Assembly (NCBI RefSeq): GCF_003007715.1
Contig: NZ_PXNO01000021.1
Location: forward strand, 434,001 to 498,000
DNA length: 64,000 bases
Direction: 5' to 3'
Source: Marinobacter shengliensis
GTDB lineage: Bacteria; Pseudomonadota; Gammaproteobacteria; Pseudomonadales; Oleiphilaceae
The notes under the pieces are model-generated. The model had not been told where the DNA came from. It worked only from the letters and a program-made list of their open reading frames with translations, and ran no database searches. Each line of letters begins with the position of its first letter. Positions within the stretch are counted from its first letter, which is position 1. Positions 18,637 to 28,167 of the stretch are shown here, in pieces. A program made the position numbers and the translations under genes.

Positions 18637-20007
18637 ATGGAGCTCCCTGTTTCGGTTCAGCAAGCGCTTGGCGACAGCGCCGCGGGGGTGTCGCTGAGAA
18701 ACGCGAACCAGATTCAGCCGCAGCACCTGTTGCGTATGGTGCTGCTGAATGACAGCGAAGGTAATCTGCAGGCTATTTGCCGGCGGGATGACTTGCTGGA
18801 TCTGGAAGCGCTGAACAAACAGCTTGGCCGTGACCTGAGGATGATGCAGCGGCGCGAGCAGGTCCGGGTGCGCCAGCGCTCCGGATTACAGGAGTTGCCC
18901 GCCTTGCCATCGTTGACCGGTTGGCCGACCGTGATCGACCAGAGGGTTGATGAACTGGAATCCGTCGCCCTGGAATTGGCGGATCAGAAACTGGCGATCA
19001 TGATGCCAGCGGAGGATTTCCGCCAATTGACCGCCAAGGCCGAACGCCATGACTTTGCGGTGGATACCGGCACCATCTCTGTGAATCTCGACAATCACGG
19101 TGCTGATCGGGACCAGTTGCACTCTGCGCTGAAAAAATTTACTGGCCTGCGCATCCAGCAACGACTGGAAGATACCCTGGAATTGCCGCCACTGCCTGAG
19201 ACCGCCCAGCGCATTATTCACCTTCGGGTAAACCCGAACGCGGTGATGGGTGACCTTGTGGATGTGGTTGAGAGCGATCCCAGCCTGGCAGCCCAGGTGG
19301 TAAGCTGGGCGTCGTCCTCGTTTTATGCCGCAGCGGGGCAGGTGCGCTCGGTGCACGATGCGGTGTCGCGGGTGCTGGGCTTTGATCTGGTGATGAACCT
19401 TGCCATGGGCCTGGCCCTGGGGCGGGCACTCAAACACCCGAAAGACCACCCGGATGGCTACGTGGATTACTGGCAGCAAGCCATCTGGCAGGCGCAATCG
19501 GCTGGCATTCTGGCGAGTATGATGCCCAGGGGCCGGCGCCCGATGTTTGGCCTGGCGTATCTGGCTGGCCTGCTGCACAACTTTGGCCACCTGGTGCTGG
19601 CCCAGGTGTTTCCTCCCCATTTCAAACTGGTTTGCCGCTCTCTGGAAGTGAACCCGCATATCGATTCCAGCGTGATCGAACACTACCTGTTGGGCATCAC
19701 CCGTGAGCAGATCTCCGCCCAGTTGATGGAAAACTGGGGCATGCCCGACGAAGTAACCCTGGCCATCCGGTATCAAAAGAATCCCACCTACGATGGCCCC
19801 CACAGCGATTACGCGCGATTGCTTTGGCTGGGGCGTCAGTTGCTGACAGAACGAGGGGTGGCCCTGGGAGCGGGAAAGCTGGCTGACGCTTCCGTATATG
19901 AGGAGTTGGGCCTGGATCGAGAGGCTGTGGAGGAACAGTTCGATGAGCTGGTCAACAGCAAAGACAGCATTATGGCCATGGCCGGCATGATGGGGCAGGG
20001 CTCGTAA
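18637..20007 (+). CDS. HDOD domain protein with N-terminal YbaK-like domain
   Basis: Signalling protein of 456 residues. Residues 1-150 resemble the YbaK/prolyl-tRNA editing fold (LPSLTGWPTVIDQRVDELES). Residues about 185-400 are an HDOD domain (LELPPLPETAQRIIHLRVNP, ESDPSLAAQVVSWASSSFY, YLAGLLHNFGHLVL), a degenerate HD domain common in motility and biofilm control. The ATG at 18637 follows GGAG. The same gene sits after recG in Pseudomonas. The target is unknown. Confidence 0.8.
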   Translation: MELPVSVQQALGDSAAGVSLRNANQIQPQHLLRMVLLNDSEGNLQAICRRDDLLDLEALNKQLGRDLRMMQRREQVRVRQRSGLQELPALPSLTGWPTVIDQRVDELESVALELADQKLAIMMPAEDFRQLTAKAERHDFAVDTGTISVNLDNHGADRDQLHSALKKFTGLRIQQRLEDTLELPPLPETAQRIIHLRVNPNAVMGDLVDVVESDPSLAAQVVSWASSSFYAAAGQVRSVHDAVSRVLGFDLVMNLAMGLALGRALKHPKDHPDGYVDYWQQAIWQAQSAGILASMMPRGRRPMFGLAYLAGLLHNFGHLVLAQVFPPHFKLVCRSLEVNPHIDSSVIEHYLLGITREQISAQLMENWGMPDEVTLAIRYQKNPTYDGPHSDYARLLWLGRQLLTERGVALGAGKLADASVYEELGLDREAVEEQFDELVNSKDSIMAMAGMMGQGS

Positions 20008-20034
20008 AAAAGCCGGCCTTGGAAGGCCGGCAAA
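20005..20034 (-). terminator. Terminator for the minus-strand molybdoenzyme operon
   Basis: A stem of eight or nine base pairs (GCCGGCCTT/AAGGCCGGC, 20012-20031) with six Ts on the minus-strand side. It also sits directly after the HDOD stop codon on the plus strand, where the T-run is missing. Confidence 0.7.
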
Positions 20035-20283
20035 TTCAACCGCTTTGCAGAGTCGTCCATACTTATCAGGAGACAACAACACAGGTTTCTGCCCCGGATG
20101 CGTGGGGGCAGCGTCCTTGTTTAAAGTTAGACAAGCTACGGGAAAAGGAAAGCACCAAACGCTGCTACGGAATCCATGAGCGCAACGTCAGATTTGCACG
20201 GAAAGCAAAACTATTGATTTGCTTTGCTATATTTCTCTGGGCGCCCGGCTATCAGTTACAAAAAATTACAAAATAGGCGCCGA

Positions 20284-20742
20284 TCAATCGAAACGGTGGT
20301 GCCTTATGGCGGTCGCTGCCCGGCGCACCTCGTCTGAATGGGCCTGTTCGACAGCATGGCGTTCTTTATCCATCTTCTCGACAAAGCGGGTGTCGGTGGC
20401 CTGCCGGGCCCGATGAGTCGGCATGTGCTGAATCTTGTTGTGAACCTCCTGAAACACCCGGAACGGTGATTTTTCCAGCAGGTCCGGGGCAACGTGATCC
20501 AACAGGCCCTTGAGTCGCAGGCAAGCCTCGGAGTACTCCACCTGGTCTTCCTCCACCGCCATGGCAATAATCCGGATGCTCTCAATCATTTCGTCCCGGC
20601 GCTTGGCCTGGAACTCCTCTGATTTTTTCTGGCGCAACCGGTGTTCCGAGATCGCTCTGGCCTGGCGCCAGATGTAGAACAGCAGAATGCCTATGGCCAC
20701 CAGGCCAATAACGATGATGACCAGCTGGAGCCCTCTGGGCAT
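20284..20742 (-). CDS. DUF2489 membrane-anchored protein
   Basis: Protein of 152 residues with one N-terminal membrane segment (LQLVIIVIGLVAIGILLFYIW) followed by a charged helical cytoplasmic domain (EFQAKRRDEMIESIRIIAMAV, YSEACLRLKGLLDHV). This matches the DUF2489 family of unknown function. It starts 25 bases after the molybdopterin oxidoreductase stop, so the two are likely co-transcribed. The start at 20742 is placed just before the membrane segment. Confidence 0.75.
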   Translation of the reverse strand: MPRGLQLVIIVIGLVAIGILLFYIWRQARAISEHRLRQKKSEEFQAKRRDEMIESIRIIAMAVEEDQVEYSEACLRLKGLLDHVAPDLLEKSPFRVFQEVHNKIQHMPTHRARQATDTRFVEKMDKERHAVEQAHSDEVRRAATAIRHHRFD

Positions 20743-20767
20743 GATGTGTCTCCCTGTGGTGAATGTG

Positions 20768-23062
20768 TCAGGCCTGCTTGAGTTGCGCCTCAGTTTGCCA
20801 GACTTTGACACTCACTACCTGCCCATTTAACACGGATGTGCCGGAAACCGGGTCCACATCGGCGTCGTTGAGCACGTCATTGATGCTGGCGCCAGCATGG
20901 GTTGCTGCCGTGGACTGGCCGGTACCCGGACGGTGATGTCCCCAGCCATGGGGGATGGACACCACGCCAGGCATGATATCTTCTGTCACTTCCACAGGCA
21001 GGACCACTGATCGGCCATCAGAGCCGATTTCTGCCTGCTGGCCATCAGTCAGCCCACGGGTTTTGGCATCCACTGGGTGCATCATCAGTGTGCAACGGCT
21101 CTTGCCCTTAACCAGACGCTGGCTGTTGTGCATCCAGGAGTTATTGCTGCGCACATGGCGCCGGCCGATCAGCTGCAAGTCATTGGCTTTGCCGGGCTCC
21201 AGCAAGGCTTTCAGCCGTTCTACATCGGCAAGATATCGGCGTGGTGCCAGATTTATCTTGCCATCCCGGGTATACAGGCGCTCCGGCAGCGAAGGTTGCA
21301 GGGGGCCAAGATCAACGCCGCTGGGATAGTCTTTTAGCAAGGACAATGACAAACCTTTGGGTAACTCTTGCCAGCGCCGATTCAGCGGGCTGAGTTTGGC
21401 CAGGCCTTTCAGGGGGTGGCGCTTGGGCAAGCTGTCAATGGCCAGGTCCAGTGCCGGCTGAATCAGCTTGCCAGCCTTGCCCAGGTTGGCGCCGTAGGGG
21501 CCGGTGCGCAACAGGGCGTCCAGAATCGGGTCTGGCCCCAGGGCTTTGAATGCCTTCCAGCCCAGTTCAGAGCGTAGCGGCAAACGTCCGCCTTTGCGGG
21601 CTTTCTCGAGGCGGTGGGCCAGTTCCAGAAGAATCTGCCAGTCGTGGCGAGCGTCTGCTACGGGTTCAAACAGGGCTTCGCTGTATTTGGCCACGTTGCG
21701 AACCGCAAACATGCTGAAAATCAGATCGTAATGGCTGCGCTCAAGCGCGGCGGTGGGCGGCAGTATTATGTCCGCGTGCCGGGTGGTTTCGTTCAGGTAG
21801 TAATCCACCGACACCATAAACTCGAGACCTTCGAGGGCCTCATCCAGCCGTTGTCCATTAGGATTCGACAGAACCGGGTTCCCGGCCACGGTCACGAATG
21901 CACGGATCTGCCCGTCACCGGGGGTGAGCATTTCGTCGGCCATGGTGCTGGCCGGGTACTCGCCGGCAAACTCCGGCAGCCCGCGAACCCGGCTGTGTCG
22001 CTTGGCAAAGTGCCCATTCTGGCCAGACAGGGCACCCAGAGCCACCAGATCAACGGCGGGTTGGGTAAATAGAACGCCACCGGGAATATCCAGTTTGCCG
22101 GTCAGTATGTTGAGGCAGTAGGCCAACCAGGTGGTGGTGGCACCGAACGCCTGGGTGCTGGTGCCCATTCGGGTATACAGCGCGGCCTTGCGGGTGTTCG
22201 CCAAATCCCGGGCCAGCTGGCGAATGTCGTCCGCGGCAATGCCGGTGGGTTCCGCGACCGATTCCGGGCTGAAGCCAAGCGCAGCCAACCGCAGCAAATC
22301 CATGTCTTTCACCAGCCGCTCAGCCGCGCCGGCGTTAACCAGGTTCTCCGCAAACAGGGTATGTACCATGGCCATCAGCAGCAGGGCATCGGTGCCGGGG
22401 CGAACAAAGTGGAACTGGTCCGCAAGCTTGGCGGTTTCCGTGCGTCGGGGGTCGATTACAACCAGCTTGCCGCCGCGTTGTTTCAGGGCTTTGATCCGCC
22501 CGCGTACGTCCGGCACTGTCATCAGGCTGCCATTGGACGCCATCGGGTTGCCGCCAATGCAGATGAACAGGTCGGTGTTGTCGATGTCCGGAATCGGGAA
22601 AAGGATCTGGTGCCCGAACATTTCCAGGCTTGCCAGCATATGAGGTAGCTGGTCGTTGGAGGTGGCGGAGAACCGGTTCTGGGTGCCAATAGCATGCAAA
22701 AACGGCATGGTGGTCATCAGGGTGCCGTGGTTGTGCACATTGGGGTTGCCCAGGTACACGCCGATGCTGTTGCGGCCGTGGCGTTTGCGAATATCTGTGA
22801 GTCGCTCGGCCACCAGGTCAAAGGCTTCATCCCAGGCGATCTCCTGCCAGCCGTCGGCGGTTTTACGGATCGGCTTGCGCAGGCGCTCGGTATCCTCATG
22901 CAAATCCTGCAAGGCCACCGCTTTCGGGCAAATATGGCCCCGGCTGAGCGGGTCCTGCTCGTCGCCCTTGATGGAGGCAATCTTGCCATCCTGAACCTCA
23001 ATGGCGACGCCACACATGGCCTCACAAAGATGACAGGTACGGTAGTGTGTGCCGTTTTGCAT
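20768..23062 (-). CDS. Molybdopterin-dependent oxidoreductase with [4Fe-4S] cluster
   Basis: Enzyme of 764 residues of the DMSO reductase/formate dehydrogenase superfamily (COG0243). An N-terminal cluster site CX2CX3CX27C is formed by Cys10, Cys13, Cys17 and Cys45. It is followed by molybdopterin-binding regions (GGNPMASNG; VVIDPRRTETAKLADQFHFVRPGTD) and a C-terminal dinucleotide-binding barrel (LMMHPVDAKTRGLTDGQ; IPHGWGHHRPGTG). There is no Tat signal, so it is probably cytoplasmic. No electron-transfer partner gene lies beside it, only a DUF2489 protein. The substrate cannot be read from sequence. Confidence 0.88.
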   Translation of the reverse strand: MQNGTHYRTCHLCEAMCGVAIEVQDGKIASIKGDEQDPLSRGHICPKAVALQDLHEDTERLRKPIRKTADGWQEIAWDEAFDLVAERLTDIRKRHGRNSIGVYLGNPNVHNHGTLMTTMPFLHAIGTQNRFSATSNDQLPHMLASLEMFGHQILFPIPDIDNTDLFICIGGNPMASNGSLMTVPDVRGRIKALKQRGGKLVVIDPRRTETAKLADQFHFVRPGTDALLLMAMVHTLFAENLVNAGAAERLVKDMDLLRLAALGFSPESVAEPTGIAADDIRQLARDLANTRKAALYTRMGTSTQAFGATTTWLAYCLNILTGKLDIPGGVLFTQPAVDLVALGALSGQNGHFAKRHSRVRGLPEFAGEYPASTMADEMLTPGDGQIRAFVTVAGNPVLSNPNGQRLDEALEGLEFMVSVDYYLNETTRHADIILPPTAALERSHYDLIFSMFAVRNVAKYSEALFEPVADARHDWQILLELAHRLEKARKGGRLPLRSELGWKAFKALGPDPILDALLRTGPYGANLGKAGKLIQPALDLAIDSLPKRHPLKGLAKLSPLNRRWQELPKGLSLSLLKDYPSGVDLGPLQPSLPERLYTRDGKINLAPRRYLADVERLKALLEPGKANDLQLIGRRHVRSNNSWMHNSQRLVKGKSRCTLMMHPVDAKTRGLTDGQQAEIGSDGRSVVLPVEVTEDIMPGVVSIPHGWGHHRPGTGQSTAATHAGASINDVLNDADVDPVSGTSVLNGQVVSVKVWQTEAQLKQA

Positions 23063-23168
23063 GGGGCTCTCCCGGAATTGTTGTTTTAGGTTTCAAGTTG
23101 CAACCAGATTATCAGGAAATGGCCGCCAGATGAAAGAACGGATGGTAAAGGGCAGCTGACCTTTGTTC

Positions 23169-23198
23169 ATAAAAAAGGCCAGTCCGGAGACTGGCCTG
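23169..23198 (-). terminator. Terminator of porin/lipoprotein cassette A
   Basis: Perfect 8-bp stem GGCCAGTC/GACTGGCC with loop CGGA (23177-23196) and six Ts at its minus-strand 3' side, about 30 bases after the lipoprotein stop. Confidence 0.85.
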
Positions 23199-23226
23199 AA
23201 CGTCTATCGAAATGTCGGTGGAACCC

Positions 23227-26200
23227 TTATTGTTCGATAGGCAGTTCCTTTAGCGGGTTGGAGATGAAGTTCAGGTAAATACCGCCCTCCGGAATCGTCA
23301 ACGGAATCAGGACTGCCCCTGTGTCCTCGGACGATTCGTCGAGAAGGTCCTCACAGGCTGAAGTATCACCGAACAGGAGTCCCCCCAGGCAGCTGATCAG
23401 CTCGATGCCGGAATCAAGAATCGCGTTTTCGGTACTGACCAGCACGTTAATGTCAGGCGCGTTGTTGTTGCGCTGTTCTATTTGCATCCGGCCATCGTCG
23501 AAGAAAGTGATAGGGCCGTCCAGATTCAAGGTGATCGGCAGACTGTACAGGTTGTGCTGAAGGGCGCCTTCAAGCGGTACAGACAGGTTGGGTGCATCGA
23601 GTGTCAGCTCAGCCGTGGTTTTGAAGATAGGACCACCGTTGGCATCTTCTATAATGATGCCTTCAATCAGTTGGTCCCTGCGGCCTTCTGCACCCTCGCT
23701 GTAGCGCATTCTCAGAACTTGCGGCCCGGTAACCTGATCGCCGAGTCCGTCCAGAACCACGGTTGCGGACGTCGCAACGAGCATGGTCGGGTACAGCAGA
23801 ACCTTAACGCCTGTTTTGTTGGTTTCCGGGTCGATGGCTGGGCCAACCACTTCAGTGTTCAAACCGTAGGTCTGGTAGATAAACTTGTCGCGGGGGCAGT
23901 CACCTTCGGTATCGGCGGAGCATCCTACAGCGGCACCTGCTGGCGCGCCCAGGACCGTTGCCTGCTTGTCTTTAACAATCAGCTTCGCAGCGTTAGCCGA
24001 AGGTAGAAAGCCGCCCATGCCGTCACTTTCCTGCTCGAATGGCTCCAGGCAGCCTTCATCACCGAGAGTAGGGCAATCAATTTCAAAGTTGGAATTGGTA
24101 TCCCTGACAGGCAGATTTCTCAGCGGGGTAAATACCGACGCGATGGACTCGGCACCCCGGAAGTAGATCGTCATGTCCGGGCCGCCGACAGCCTCCGGGT
24201 TAACCAGAAGATCCGTTTTCAGCGGATAGCCCGGCCCCAGGTCGGAGCAAATAGCTTGAGCGCAATCGCCCACGGCGGTCGACGAACGCAGCGTGTAGCG
24301 GTAGAAGCCGCCTGGTTCCCACGGCAGATCCGGGAAGAACCGGATGCGCTGGTTGTTCTTTTCAATACGGCCACTGACGATTTCGCCAGCGCCGATAGCG
24401 GTTGCCGGGTCGCTGACCTTTTCAACAACCAGTGTCTCGCTGTTGATCGTGTCAACTTGCATGGACTGGGAGAACACGACAATGATCGGGCGGTCTGTTG
24501 GCATGTCTGTAATTGGCAGAACATCGCCAGCAGGGCCGCTGGGCGCTGCATCAAGACATTGGCCATGGCTCAGAGACGCGAAATCAGCGGCCGTGGTCAC
24601 GCAGGGGAAACCGGGATACGTCGTCAAGGCAATCGGCGAGCGTTTCGTGACGCTGTCATCGTTGTCGCCGGTTGAGGTCATGACGAAATCGAGGTCCTGG
24701 AAGAGGGCAGGGTTGCCCGCCAGGTCTGAGAGCCCGCTCGGCGATACACGGTATGCCAGGCCATGTTTCAGGCCGCCCTCAGGATTGATGGTGAGCGTTG
24801 TGCCGTCCACTTTCACATGAAGATTTTCAACAACGGTTCCAGCTTCAAACAGAGTAACGCCATCCGGGGCCGTCGCCGGGTCCAGTGGTTCATCAAAATT
24901 CAGAATTACTGGGTCACCAGGGCGTTGCATGGCCTGGCGAGTGTCCGGAATGGCATTCTCAGGTCCTGGCATCCAGCTAACCAGTTGTGGCGATGTGGTG
25001 TCCAGTTCGCGCATCGCATCGGCGTCCAGCACAGAATCTACGTCCGTAGCCGCCTGCAAGTGGAAGGCAATGGTGGAGTCGGTAAATTCCTGCCCCAGAA
25101 GGTTAGGCTCGACCATGCCGATGGCATCAATCGTCAGAACGCCATCCTGTACCAGCGCAATCCCGCGCAGCTCTACCCCCATCAGATCCTGAGACAGCGA
25201 TGCGTTGGGCTGGGCCTCCTCGGTGTTCATGGATACGTCCATAAACAGGGTGATATGGCGCGGAGCGTTCAGGTCATCAGTGTAGGGGTTCGGGCTAAGG
25301 TAGCCTGAAGCATCTGACAACATGGTGACTTTAATGTTGCCAGTTGTCTGCAGTTGGCCGGTAGTGGCATTCAGGATGGGAACCTCACCGCCGATGCGGA
25401 CATTCAGGCTGGTGCTGTTCAGAACACTGCCTTTTGGTACCCGCAAAGGCAGCGCCTCATCCGCCCGGAAAGCGGGGGCAAAGGCCAGCTCGGCGTACAG
25501 ATCTCCGGTTTGCTGAGAAGGACCAGCCACGCCCTGAAGGACGGAGTTCAGGGTTACCCCGTTGATAATCTGGCCGTTCAGGATAGAGCGCTGGGCGGCA
25601 TCTTCTGATACTCCCTCACCAAGGCCGGAATCCACCGCCGCCTGTTGAAGCACCACGGTGGGGCCGGTGTCGCGGGGCTGGAAGCTGAATTCCTGGCTGA
25701 AGCGGTCGCCATCCGGGCCATTGGTCAGGCTGGCCAGGTTGTTGAGCTTGAGAGTGTAAGTCTGGCCGGCTTCGAGAACGTCTGCCTTGCTGCCGCAGTC
25801 TTCCGGTTCTGCTGTGACGCAGGGATCAACCGTAATGCGATTGCCTTTGACCAGCACGGTGGCCGGTACCGCCTGGTTGTCTGAATCCAGCAGTTCGATA
25901 GTGCCGCCAAGTTTTTTCCAGTCCGGATGGACAGGGTGGGTCATGGCCAGGCGGAAGGTGGAGAAGTTCATGGCCTGGAAGGCGCTTCCCTGATCCGGTA
26001 CCTGCCAGGCCACCCGGAAGGTTTCGTCAGTATTGGTCAGGCCGGCGATAGCGGTAAAGTCACCCCGGGTGTCGAACTGGATACCCGGTTCGCCGACCGC
26101 GTTAGGCGTGGCGACGGTGCGACCGCCCTCCGCTACCAGCGGCTGTTCGAAGGTGACGGAATAGCGGGTCAGGATATCGAACCTGCCAGTGGGCTGGAGC

Positions 26201-26484
26201 TTCAGGCTTTTGCCACCGTCGATTTTTTCGACGGAAAAGTCCTGAGAGCTATCGCCAGAACTGATGCTGATTTTCTCACGGAGTGTGGCCTCATCGTCGG
26301 TAATGGCGTGTGAGAATCGTAGCACCAGCCCGGTTTTCGGGCTCACGTCGGCTTGGCCGTCCATCGGGAAAGAATACACCACGGAGCCGGGCGCGGAACG
26401 CTCACTCATGGCCTGTTCATCACTGCCACCGCAGGCGGCGAGCAAAATTGCGGGAACGAGTGCCAGTGTCTTGTTGTAGTTCAT
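23227..26484 (-). CDS. Large Ig-like domain lipoprotein A (AupB-like)
   Basis: Lipoprotein of 1085 residues. The signal peptide ends in the lipobox LAAC with Cys18, followed by GGSDEQ. Two or more bacterial Ig-like (SbsA-type) domains are visible: SFPMDGQADVSPKTGLVLRF near residue 40 and later VILNFDEPLDPATAPDGVTL and PIIVVFSQSMQVDTINSETL. The C-terminal part holds FDDGRMQIEQ and ends in NFISNPLKELPIEQ. It starts 13 bases after the FadL-type gene and is a diverged paralogue of the lipoprotein at 28.2 kb. The pairing resembles the AupA/AupB alkane-uptake operon of Marinobacter; that equivalence is inferred from remembered family features. Confidence 0.75.
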   Translation of the reverse strand: MNYNKTLALVPAILLAACGGSDEQAMSERSAPGSVVYSFPMDGQADVSPKTGLVLRFSHAITDDEATLREKISISSGDSSQDFSVEKIDGGKSLKLQPTGRFDILTRYSVTFEQPLVAEGGRTVATPNAVGEPGIQFDTRGDFTAIAGLTNTDETFRVAWQVPDQGSAFQAMNFSTFRLAMTHPVHPDWKKLGGTIELLDSDNQAVPATVLVKGNRITVDPCVTAEPEDCGSKADVLEAGQTYTLKLNNLASLTNGPDGDRFSQEFSFQPRDTGPTVVLQQAAVDSGLGEGVSEDAAQRSILNGQIINGVTLNSVLQGVAGPSQQTGDLYAELAFAPAFRADEALPLRVPKGSVLNSTSLNVRIGGEVPILNATTGQLQTTGNIKVTMLSDASGYLSPNPYTDDLNAPRHITLFMDVSMNTEEAQPNASLSQDLMGVELRGIALVQDGVLTIDAIGMVEPNLLGQEFTDSTIAFHLQAATDVDSVLDADAMRELDTTSPQLVSWMPGPENAIPDTRQAMQRPGDPVILNFDEPLDPATAPDGVTLFEAGTVVENLHVKVDGTTLTINPEGGLKHGLAYRVSPSGLSDLAGNPALFQDLDFVMTSTGDNDDSVTKRSPIALTTYPGFPCVTTAADFASLSHGQCLDAAPSGPAGDVLPITDMPTDRPIIVVFSQSMQVDTINSETLVVEKVSDPATAIGAGEIVSGRIEKNNQRIRFFPDLPWEPGGFYRYTLRSSTAVGDCAQAICSDLGPGYPLKTDLLVNPEAVGGPDMTIYFRGAESIASVFTPLRNLPVRDTNSNFEIDCPTLGDEGCLEPFEQESDGMGGFLPSANAAKLIVKDKQATVLGAPAGAAVGCSADTEGDCPRDKFIYQTYGLNTEVVGPAIDPETNKTGVKVLLYPTMLVATSATVVLDGLGDQVTGPQVLRMRYSEGAEGRRDQLIEGIIIEDANGGPIFKTTAELTLDAPNLSVPLEGALQHNLYSLPITLNLDGPITFFDDGRMQIEQRNNNAPDINVLVSTENAILDSGIELISCLGGLLFGDTSACEDLLDESSEDTGAVLIPLTIPEGGIYLNFISNPLKELPIEQ

Positions 26485-26497
26485 GGCCTTGCTCTCC

Positions 26498-27835
26498 TCA
26501 GAACTTCAGGGTGATGGAGCCGCTGACGACGTGGACGTCACCGTCTGCGGTCACATCGGTTTCATTGCCGTCAAAGTCGACCAGCGTGAAATCGCGCTTC
26601 TGCAGTTGCTGGTATTGATAGCCCAGGTCCAGGCGCACCGGGTAAGCCAACAGGCGGGTCCGGTTATAGGTGGCACTGATGCCAAGGCCAACAATGATTT
26701 TGTCGGTGTCCAGGTAGTTGAGTTCGGGATTACGCGTTGTTTTCAGCGGTGACTCTTCATAGGCAACACCACCTCGTACCGCGAAGTTCTTGTTCAACTG
26801 ATATTCGCCGCCGAGGCGGGGAATGAGGATGTCGTCAAACCGGATACGGTTGCCCGGAGCAACAGAGCCCTGGTCCTTGATCGTGTCGCTGGCGAAAATA
26901 TCTTCAAGCTCCGACCAGTTCTGCTGCTCGATACTGCCGCCCACGCGCCAGCCGTCGCCGACATACTGTGTGCCAATCGCGAAGGTTTCCGGCTGGAAGG
27001 AGTCGATGGTGGTCACCGCCAGGCTCAGGCCCGGGTCTGGAATGGTCTGGGTGACGATGATGTTGGAGTCCACGGTGGTGGAGGCTGATGACTTGGTACG
27101 ATAGGTGAACGCGGTCTCCCAGCCATCCAGGAAGCAGTTGCTGTCCGGGCAGAAGGTGCTGCCCAGATCGACTCGGGTACCCAGAATGGTTTTCATGGAA
27201 GGCTCAGCGCTGACCGCCAGGCGCTCACGGCTGGTCTCACCGCCAAGGGTGGAAACCGCATCCAGGTTGGCGGTGGCTTCCAGAGTGATTCTGACCGAGG
27301 CGCCGACGGAAATGCCGCGCCAAATCGGAGTGGCGCCGCCGATATTCAGGAACAGTGGTTCGCGGCCATACTGAAGGTACTGACCGGTTTCGCTGGTCTC
27401 GGACCCGAAGGCCAGCATCTCTTTACCGTATTTCTCCACGCCGGCCACGAAGCCCAGGTAGATCGGGTGCTTGAAACGGGTCAGCGAGCCCAGATTGGTT
27501 TTCATGCCGATCAACACGTGCTGACTGGGTGAGTTTGACAGCACGTCGCCATCGGCATTGGGGTTCTTCGAACGCAACTCTTGTTCTGCATGGAGTATGC
27601 CGCCTGTCAGCTCGCCGCGCTGGTCACTGGTCAATGACGCGGGATTGTAGTAGGTCGCGGACACCTGATCGTTAAACATGGAGAGCGATTGAGCCGTGCC
27701 TACGTCAACGGGCATTACGCCGTAGCTGGTACCCAGGTTTCCCATACTGGCGTGAGCATTGAAAGAAAGGCCGGCGGTTGTTGTGACAATGGCCACGGAC
27801 AGTGCCCGCAGGGCAAAGCGGTGAGAACCTATCAT
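26498..27835 (-). CDS. FadL-type outer membrane porin A (AupA-like)
   Basis: Outer membrane beta-barrel of 445 residues. A signal peptide ending AHA is followed by the FadL hatch start (SMGNLGTSYGVMPVDVGTAQ, FNDQVSATYYNPASLT). The barrel ends in Phe (SGSITLKF). A Cys pair (FCPDSNC) sits in a predicted surface loop. The ATG at 27835 is preferred over 27862 because AGGAG lies eight bases before it. An AANAANAA motif abuts that Shine-Dalgarno, suggesting Hfq/Crc repression. It is about two-thirds identical by eye to the porin at 31.3 kb. A role in alkane or other hydrophobic substrate uptake is inferred. Confidence 0.82.
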   Translation of the reverse strand: MIGSHRFALRALSVAIVTTTAGLSFNAHASMGNLGTSYGVMPVDVGTAQSLSMFNDQVSATYYNPASLTSDQRGELTGGILHAEQELRSKNPNADGDVLSNSPSQHVLIGMKTNLGSLTRFKHPIYLGFVAGVEKYGKEMLAFGSETSETGQYLQYGREPLFLNIGGATPIWRGISVGASVRITLEATANLDAVSTLGGETSRERLAVSAEPSMKTILGTRVDLGSTFCPDSNCFLDGWETAFTYRTKSSASTTVDSNIIVTQTIPDPGLSLAVTTIDSFQPETFAIGTQYVGDGWRVGGSIEQQNWSELEDIFASDTIKDQGSVAPGNRIRFDDILIPRLGGEYQLNKNFAVRGGVAYEESPLKTTRNPELNYLDTDKIIVGLGISATYNRTRLLAYPVRLDLGYQYQQLQKRDFTLVDFDGNETDVTADGDVHVVSGSITLKF

Positions 27836-27849
27836 GTGTAAAGCTCCTG

Positions 27850-27857
27850 TTATTTTT
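27850..27857 (-). promoter_or_regulatory. Hfq/Crc-type CA motif at porin A ribosome binding site
   Basis: Minus-strand AAAAATAA fits AANAANAA and is separated by a single base from the AGGAG Shine-Dalgarno (27844-27848). In pseudomonads this arrangement marks mRNAs repressed by Hfq with Crc. Confidence 0.55.
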
Positions 27858-27962
27858 GTCATTCAGGTGTTCATGCGCCGGCGATCATGCAGGCCGTTTT
27901 TCGTATCTACACCTCTATGCTGGATGTTAGCCCGCTTGTCTTTTTGGGACGTTGGCCCGGAT

Positions 27963-27978
27963 GACGCAAATTTGCGTC
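27963..27978. promoter_or_regulatory. Perfect 16-bp palindrome upstream of porin A
   Basis: GACGCAAATTTGCGTC is identical on both strands and lies 128 bases upstream of the porin A start. Its size and symmetry suit an operator for a dimeric regulator. No regulator gene is adjacent. Confidence 0.5.
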
Positions 27979-28087
27979 GAATTGAACACAGAATTTCCCA
28001 CCTACATGGTTAGACAAAAGCAGGGAGCTGTGTAGATCAATTCGGGTCAGGTTTGTTGGGGATTTGTGAGTAAATGCGACACTTTGT

Positions 28088-28118
28088 ATAAAAAAGGCCA
28101 GCGGATGGCTGGCCATAA
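28088..28118 (-). terminator. Terminator of porin/lipoprotein cassette B
   Basis: Stem GGCCAGC/GCTGGCC (28096-28114) with a run of six or more Ts on the minus-strand side. It resembles the cassette A terminator in sequence and position. Confidence 0.8.
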
Positions 28119-28167
28119 GGAAGGTTCGGTGGAGTAGCGAAGCCCGGTTGCCCGGGCTGGCCTGACC

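Larger units (their letters stand above)
27836..28087 (-). promoter_or_regulatory. Upstream region of cassette A
   Basis: About 250 bp between the terminator of cassette B and the cassette A porin. It holds a perfect 16-bp palindrome and a CA motif, listed separately, and no convincing open frame. It presumably carries the cassette A promoter; no clear -35/-10 pair was picked out. Confidence 0.5.

Noticed and set aside
20019..20276. Plus-strand frame of 85 codons after the HDOD gene
   Set aside because: Begins within the terminator, has no ribosome binding site and shows no coding pattern. Apart from the terminator I see nothing else in 20035-20283.
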